Source of the DNA: Selenomonadaceae bacterium
Lineage (GTDB): Bacteria; Bacillota; Negativicutes; Selenomonadales; Selenomonadaceae
Length of the DNA stretch: 10,615 nucleotides
Assembly: GCA_016280345.1 (NCBI GenBank)
Contig: JAEEGN010000098.1
Span: 1 to 10,615, forward strand
Reading direction: 5' to 3'
Both the position numbers and the translations under genes were made by a program. Under the pieces are notes generated by a model. The model did no database searches. It was not told where the DNA came from and saw nothing but the letters and a program-made list of their open reading frames with translations. Of the stretch, positions 6,501-10,615 are shown one piece after another; the stretch's first letter is position 1; each line of letters opens with the position of its first letter.

Positions 6501-8516
6501 ATGTCTTTCAAATCCGTTCATACCCGCTTCATGGTCGTGCTACTGCCGCTCTTCATCGTGAGCTTCGTGCTACTCTCCGGCATCACCTATTTCATTGCCA
6601 GCAGCGCCTTGCACGAAAATGCCCGGACGATTGCCGGCGGCATTGGTCAAGAAACCGCCTCACGAATTCAGTCAGAAGTCAGCAAGATTTTGTTGCCGCT
6701 TCAGGCCATCAGCCACAATCCGGCTTTCGTTTCCGGCGATCCCCAGGCTATTCTGCCAGTGCTCAATACGCTGAAAAAGGACGTACCGACAATGGCCCAG
6801 GCCTTCTTCGTAACGCCTGACGGTAAAGCGTTGCGCGCCGATGGCAAGACGCTGGACCGTCATGACCGCGAATATTTCATCAAGGCGAAAAACACCGGTA
6901 AAGCTTACATAGGGAAACCCTTCATGGGCTCCACTACCAAGAAACTTCAAACCATGCTCCTGCAACCGGTCAAGGTGAACGACAATATCATCGGCTTCCT
7001 GATGGCCTCGGTCAACATCGAGAGTCTGGCGAAGCAGGCCGCGCAGACAAAACTCTTTGATACGGGTTACACTTTCATCACGGATGGCGATGGCCTGGTC
7101 ATCGGTTACGAAAAAGAGCCTGCCCTTGAAGGATACATGGACATATCGAAGGATAAGATCGAGTCCAACGGTGAACCCATTGATCCCCGTCTCACCAGTG
7201 CCTTCAAGGAATCGGTCGGCGGAAACAAGCAAGCCTTCACCCGTTTTGATATGCCGGACGGTACAGGGATGTTCTCCGTCGTAACGCCTTTTGAACTGGC
7301 GGGCAACACCTGGACGGTCGTCGCATCCGCGCCGCTCAGTGAAGCTGATGCGCCGGTCCGCAAAATGCTGACCATCATGGCGGGCGTTTCCGCCTTGATC
7401 CTCGTGATAGCGGTAGGCGTCATGGTCTGGTTCGCCGCCAGCATCACCTCGCCGCTGAAGATATTGGCAGACGCTTGCCAACGACTGGCGAACGGTGACC
7501 TCAGGGAAAATGACCTTAACATTAACCGTGAGGACGAACTCGGCATCCTGGCCAATGGTTTCCAATCGATGCGTCATACCCTGCATTCTCTTCTGGCCAG
7601 CGTCCGCGAACAATCGGAGCAGGTCGCTGCAGCCAGTGAGGAGCTGACGGCCAGTGCTGCTCAGTCCTCTGAAGCGGCGGATCTCGTTGCGAAATCCATC
7701 ACCAACATCGCCCAGGGCGTCGATACTCAGGCGGACGCCGCCAATGGCATCCAAACCACAACCAGTGATGTTTCGGAAACGGCCAAGACCATTGCCGCGC
7801 AGACAAAGCGAGTAGCCAACGATGCCGGTCAGGCCAAGGAAAGCATCGGTATGGGACGGACCAGCATCAACGACGTCGTCCATCAGATGAATACTATCAC
7901 GACCAGCACTGACAGCGTCCGAACCTCGATTCATAAACTATCCGAAGGCTCGGAAAAGATCGTCTCCATCGTCGAACTCATTACCAACATCGCCGGTCAG
8001 ACAAACCTCCTGGCACTGAACGCCGCCATCGAGGCCGCCCGTGCCGGCGAGGCAGGCCGCGGCTTCGCCGTCGTGGCGGAAGAAGTACGAAAGCTCGCCG
8101 AGGAATCCGGTCAGTCGTCGCAGAAAATCACCGAATTGGTACAAAATAACAAGGCCGATATGGAAGCGGCGGTCTCCGCCAGCCAGCAAGGTGCTGATAG
8201 TGTCCGCGACGGTCTTGCGGCGGTTCAGTCGGCAGATTCTGTCTTCAGCTCCATCGTTGAAGTCATTGACCGGCTTGTCGGTGATATCTCTGAAATCGCC
8301 ACCGCTATCCAGAAGATGGCCGAGGACAGTTCCGCCATGTTGGATGCCAGCAGCCGAATCAGCAACATAAGCGCCGCTAACGCCGACGAAGCCCAATCGG
8401 TATCTGCCGCCACGGAAGAACAGTCAGCTTCCATGTCGGAAATCGCCACCGCCAGTCACAACCTGGCAACCCTGGCATCGGAACTCCAGAACGAGGTCAA
8501 CAAATTCAAGTTGTAA
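6501..8516 (+). CDS. Methyl-accepting chemotaxis protein with dCache sensor
   Basis: 671 residues in the usual order. A membrane segment (about 11-34) is followed by an extracytoplasmic sensor of about 250 residues that looks like a double Cache domain. It includes AFFVTPDGKALRADGK, DRHDREYFIKA, GKPFMGSTTKK and the second-lobe DTGYTFITDGDGLVIGY. A second membrane segment (about 291-313), a HAMP domain (about 314-366) and a long signalling coiled coil follow. The highly conserved hairpin tip (about 494-536) includes AGQTNLLALNAAIEAARAGE and GFAVVAEEVRKLAEES, which contacts CheA and CheW. The R-x-x-Y motif region resembles amino-acid-binding Cache domains but lacks the usual Trp, so the ligand is open. 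The start at 6501 is set by AAAGGAG 9 bases upstream and by the promoter at 6424-6452; an earlier in-frame ATG at 6387 precedes that promoter. It is transcribed alone, away from the RiPP operon. Confidence 0.93.
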   Translation: MSFKSVHTRFMVVLLPLFIVSFVLLSGITYFIASSALHENARTIAGGIGQETASRIQSEVSKILLPLQAISHNPAFVSGDPQAILPVLNTLKKDVPTMAQAFFVTPDGKALRADGKTLDRHDREYFIKAKNTGKAYIGKPFMGSTTKKLQTMLLQPVKVNDNIIGFLMASVNIESLAKQAAQTKLFDTGYTFITDGDGLVIGYEKEPALEGYMDISKDKIESNGEPIDPRLTSAFKESVGGNKQAFTRFDMPDGTGMFSVVTPFELAGNTWTVVASAPLSEADAPVRKMLTIMAGVSALILVIAVGVMVWFAASITSPLKILADACQRLANGDLRENDLNINREDELGILANGFQSMRHTLHSLLASVREQSEQVAAASEELTASAAQSSEAADLVAKSITNIAQGVDTQADAANGIQTTTSDVSETAKTIAAQTKRVANDAGQAKESIGMGRTSINDVVHQMNTITTSTDSVRTSIHKLSEGSEKIVSIVELITNIAGQTNLLALNAAIEAARAGEAGRGFAVVAEEVRKLAEESGQSSQKITELVQNNKADMEAAVSASQQGADSVRDGLAAVQSADSVFSSIVEVIDRLVGDISEIATAIQKMAEDSSAMLDASSRISNISAANADEAQSVSAATEEQSASMSEIATASHNLATLASELQNEVNKFKL

Positions 8517-8555
8517 TGCTTCTTTCATATCGTTGAATTCGAATAACACGTGCCT

Positions 8556-8600
8556 ACACTCTCTGCAAGATTTGATACCTTTTGCAGAGAGTGTTTTTTT
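8556..8600 (+). terminator. Terminator of the chemoreceptor gene
   Basis: A perfect 13-bp stem, ACACTCTCTGCAA (8556-8568) with TTGCAGAGAGTGT (8582-8594), has a 13-base loop and is followed by six further T. It begins 39 bases after the chemoreceptor stop codon. Confidence 0.92.
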
Positions 8601-8624
8601 CAGGCCGCAACACAGGATAATCCA

Positions 8625-8669
8625 CAAAAAACGAAAAAGCAACCGCACGCTTTCAGAACGTGCGGCTGC
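8625..8669 (-). terminator. Terminator of the 6S-like RNA
   Basis: On the minus strand GCAGCCGCACG (8669-8659) pairs with CGTGCGGTTGC (8649-8639) over 11 bp with one G-U wobble and a 9-base loop, followed by TTTTTCGTTTTTT. On the plus strand the wobble becomes an A-C mismatch, so it is a minus-strand element. It lies 6 bases past the closing helix of the RNA at 8676-8871. No minus-strand protein gene ends here. Confidence 0.85.
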
Positions 8670-8675
8670 CCTTGT

Positions 8676-8871
8676 GCAAAGATGGAGTCCAAAATGCCGT
8701 CAACAATATATGCCTAAACCTGCATGTGCAGGTGGGTGCTCTAAGTCCGGTTTTTGATATTCGCTCAGAGACGATGCATCAGCTGCCGGCGCAAATCAAG
8801 CTCCCATATGGAAAAAAGTCGGTTAGACATCAATATCTGTCCACGCACACTCCAGACAACTCCTTCTTTGC
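8676..8871 (-). ncRNA. ssrS: Probable 6S RNA (regulator of sigma-70 RNA polymerase)
   Basis: About 196 nt with its own promoter and terminator and no downstream gene in that direction, so it is a free-standing RNA. The ends pair: GCAAAGAAGGAGT (8871-8859) with ACTCCATCTTTGC (8688-8676), with one A-A mismatch. A second helix (8827-8812 with 8755-8740) pairs TCTAACCG...TTTTT with AAAAACCGG...TTAGA, and the middle forms a long irregular rod. Between the helices lies an open bubble. Its 3' side carries a small hairpin ACCTGC-ACAT-GCAGGT (8733-8718), then TTTAGGCAT and GACGGCA, matching the bubble hairpin and following G-G-C-A of known 6S RNAs. 6S RNA mimics an open promoter, binds housekeeping sigma holoenzyme and is released by copying a short product RNA. 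The neighbouring gene is that sigma factor. The match is to remembered landmarks and hand folding, not a covariance search. Confidence 0.75.
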
Positions 8872-8875
8872 CGAT

Positions 8876-8904
8876 ATATTATCATAAACAAACGGTCATT
8901 ACAA
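8876..8904 (-). promoter_or_regulatory. Promoter of the 6S-like RNA
   Basis: On the minus strand TTGTAA (8904-8899) lies 17 bases before TAATAT (8881-8876); the overlapping GATAAT (8883-8878) is an alternative -10. Either places the start within a few bases of 8871, where the closing helix of the RNA begins, which supports both calls. Confidence 0.55.
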
Positions 8905-9034
8905 GTCTTGACAATAGGAAATCCGCCATTTTTCACAAAAAAATACGCGGTCACCGTGAAAATAGTCCCCGACAATCCGTACGACTCGAGAACCACCCCA
9001 GACTCCTTGATATTCCATGATACAGCGAATTGTG

Positions 9035-9080
9035 AAAAAACTGCCGCCGGAAACCAAACTGTTTCCGACGGCAGTTTTTT
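9035..9080 (-). terminator. rpoD terminator (bidirectional)
   Basis: A 6-bp stem (9041-9046 with 9069-9074) and a 7-bp stem (9048-9054 with 9061-9067), separated by one mismatch, enclose a 6-base loop. The hairpin is flanked by A6 on one side and T-runs on the other, so it can terminate either strand. On the minus strand it stands about 50 bases after the rpoD stop codon. The roughly 130 bases between it and the 6S-like RNA promoter (8905-9034) show no convincing gene. Confidence 0.9.
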
Positions 9081-9130
9081 TCGTATATACCATTAAATCT
9101 TTTTTCCATCTGTCCCGCCAATGCGCCCTG

Positions 9131-10615
9131 TCAATCCAGGAAATCACGCAATTTGTGGCTGCGGCTGGGATGGCGCAGTTTACGGAGGGCTTTGGCCTCG
9201 ATTTGACGGATACGTTCCCGTGTCACGCCAAAATTTTGGCCGACCTCTTCCAACGTCCGGGCCCGACCGTCATCAAGGCCGAAACGCAGACGAAGGACCT
9301 TTTCCTCACGCGCTGTCAATGTGTCGAGCACTTCTTCAAGCTGTTCCTTGAGAAGCATGAACGAAGCCGCTTCCGCGGGAGCCGGGGCATCGTGATCCTC
9401 AATGAAGTCGCCGAGATGGGAGTCCTCTTCCTCGCCGATTGGAGTTTCCAGTGACACCGGCTCCTGGGCGATTTTCAATATCTCGCGCACCCGGCTGACA
9501 TCGACCTCCATCTCCTTCGCTATTTCATCCGGTGTTGGTTCACGGCCAAACTGCTGCAACAGTTGACGGGAAATTCGGATGAGCTTGTTGATGGTTTCCA
9601 CCATGTGAACCGGTATCCGGATTGTCCGGGCCTGGTCCGCGATGGCGCGGGTGATAGCCTGACGAATCCACCACGTCGCATAGGTGCTGAATTTATACCC
9701 CTTGTTGTAGTCGAACTTCTCAACCGCCTTAATGAGACCAAGATTACCCTCTTGAATGAGGTCAAGAAACTGCATACCACGGCCAACGTAACGCTTGGCA
9801 ATACTGACGACGAGACGCAGATTTGCCTCGGCCAACCTGGTTTGAGCACTCTCATCGCCTTTTTCCATCCGCTTGGCGAGGTCAATCTCTTCCTCAGCCG
9901 ACAGGAGTTGAACCCGTCCAATCTCCTTCAGGTACATGCGAACCGGATCATCGATACTGATTCCCTCGGGAATGCTGAAATCGATCTCATCCTCGCCTTT
10001 TTCCATTTCGGCTTCAACGGGTTCCATGACGTCATAGATGACATCAATGTTCTTCTTCGCGAACGTCTCCAACACATCATCGATGGTCTCGGAGGAAATA
10101 TCCTGCTGGTGGAGAGCTTCGATGATATCGCCATAGTTGATGGAATTGCCATTTTTCCGGCTTTGGCTGATCAACTGGTTGACAATCGCTGTCAGGGAAT
10201 TGTTCTTTGGAGATGCTTCCTTCGACGTCTGCGTTTCGTCAGCGGCATCCTTCCCCCCCTTAAGCGTTTGCGCCGGTGGCTCTGGCGATTCCTTCGGCCG
10301 GCTCTTGCCCTTCGGCTTGTCCGCCTTCAGAGCCTCCTCCTTCCCCTTGCTATCAGGCGGTTTCGGTGCTTTCGGATTGCTCTTGCCCGTCGACGTCCCT
10401 GCCTTCGGCGATTCCTTTTTATCCCTATCCTCAGACGTTTTCGGCGTCTTTGGTGTTCCCTTCAGCTTGTTCTTGCCTTTCGATGAATCCTGTTTCGGCG
10501 GCTCTTTCTTGCCTTTACCTTCAGATGAATTGGGCGCCTTTGGCGTGTCCTTCGGCTTGCTCTTGCCCGTCGATGTCCCCAGCTTCGACGTCGCATTTTC
10601 GCCCTTGTTTTTACC
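9131..10615 (-). CDS. rpoD: RNA polymerase primary sigma factor RpoD/SigA, N-terminus beyond window
   Basis: 494 residues are visible; the start codon lies beyond the right edge. From about residue 139 come region 1.1 (NYGDIIEALHQQDISSE), region 1.2 (DDPVRMYLKEIGRVQLLSAE), regions 2.1-2.4 (ANLRLVVSIAKRYVGRGM, LDLIQEGNLGLIKAVEKFDY, KFSTYATWWIRQAITRAIAD), region 3 and region 4 (TLEEVGQNFGVTRERIRQIE). The end SHKLRDFLD is the usual RpoD C-terminus. There is no large insert between 1.2 and 2.1, as in Firmicutes SigA. Before region 1.1 the frame stays open for over 130 codons of Lys/Pro/Ser/Thr/Gly-rich sequence with repeats. There is no ATG in that stretch, and a TTG at 10174 would cut into region 1.1, so the extension is probably translated. 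It is expected to be disordered and strongly basic. The protein directs most promoter recognition and is the expected target of the adjacent 6S-like RNA. Confidence 0.96.
   Translation of the reverse strand, partial: GKNKGENATSKLGTSTGKSKPKDTPKAPNSSEGKGKKEPPKQDSSKGKNKLKGTPKTPKTSEDRDKKESPKAGTSTGKSNPKAPKPPDSKGKEEALKADKPKGKSRPKESPEPPAQTLKGGKDAADETQTSKEASPKNNSLTAIVNQLISQSRKNGNSINYGDIIEALHQQDISSETIDDVLETFAKKNIDVIYDVMEPVEAEMEKGEDEIDFSIPEGISIDDPVRMYLKEIGRVQLLSAEEEIDLAKRMEKGDESAQTRLAEANLRLVVSIAKRYVGRGMQFLDLIQEGNLGLIKAVEKFDYNKGYKFSTYATWWIRQAITRAIADQARTIRIPVHMVETINKLIRISRQLLQQFGREPTPDEIAKEMEVDVSRVREILKIAQEPVSLETPIGEEEDSHLGDFIEDHDAPAPAEAASFMLLKEQLEEVLDTLTAREEKVLRLRFGLDDGRARTLEEVGQNFGVTRERIRQIEAKALRKLRHPSRSHKLRDFLD
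10274..10585 (-). repeat. Imperfect 90-bp tandem repeats in the rpoD N-terminal extension
   Basis: Two full 30-codon units (10585-10496 and 10495-10406) are followed by a unit of about 26 codons (10405-10328) and a partial one (10327 to about 10274). Unit starts at the protein level are KLGTSTGKSKPK, KQDSSKGKNKLK, KAGTSTGKSNPK and KADKPKGKSRPK. The DNA also repeats: TTCGG(C/A)TTGCTCTTGCCCGT, plus strand, occurs at 10551 and 10371, with a weaker copy at 10461. Confidence 0.75.

Noticed and set aside
8908..8913. A perfect TTGACA on the plus strand.
   Set aside because: No -10-like sequence lies 16-18 bases downstream and no plus-strand gene follows before the terminator at 9035-9080.
8899..9018. 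A 39-residue minus-strand reading frame (starting MEYQGVWGG) between rpoD and the 6S-like RNA.
   Set aside because: It lies after the rpoD terminator, has no ribosome site or promoter, overlaps the -35 of the RNA gene and resembles no known family.
10175..10585. A CRISPR-like array suggested by regular 90-bp repeats.
   Set aside because: The repeats are imperfect, have no distinct spacers and keep one open frame in phase with rpoD.

Overview
The window (about 55% GC by eye) holds most of a ribosomally made peptide (RiPP) cluster on the minus strand, a chemoreceptor gene on the plus strand, and a minus-strand region with a probable 6S RNA gene and the housekeeping sigma factor rpoD. The likely host is a diderm Firmicute, perhaps a Negativicute. 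RpoD has the short Firmicutes layout, without a large non-conserved region between regions 1.2 and 2.1. The cluster also carries two HlyD-type periplasmic adaptors, which suit a cell with an outer membrane. This placement is inference.

Positions 1-6295, read right to left, form a proteusin-type cluster. The order is a cobalamin-binding radical SAM C-methyltransferase (6295-4355), a PoyD-like radical SAM peptide epimerase (4401-2974), a 175-residue precursor with a nitrile-hydratase-like leader ending in VAGG (2845-2318), an RND/HlyD-type adaptor with a TTG start (2180-996), a NHLM-type HlyD secretion protein (1006-50), and the first 16 codons of the peptidase/ABC exporter (48-1, cut by the window edge). 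The predicted product is a cysteine-free 48-residue core rich in Val, Ala and Thr. It would be epimerised to D-residues, C-methylated, cleaved after Gly-Gly and exported. The precursor has its own extended -10 promoter and is followed by a strong hairpin, an arrangement that would favour making precursor in excess over the transport proteins.

Positions 6296-6500 are a divergent promoter region. To the right lies a double-Cache methyl-accepting chemotaxis protein (6501-8516) with a clean sigma-70 promoter and a strong terminator.

Positions 8517-9130 have no protein gene. They hold, on the minus strand, the rpoD terminator (9035-9080) and a stand-alone structured RNA of about 200 nt (8676-8871) with its own promoter and terminator. 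Its fold and sequence landmarks match 6S RNA. rpoD (10615-9131) then runs off the right edge. Its region 1.1 is preceded by at least 130 residues of Lys/Pro/Ser-rich sequence built from imperfect 30-residue (90-bp) repeats, which is unusual for a primary sigma factor.
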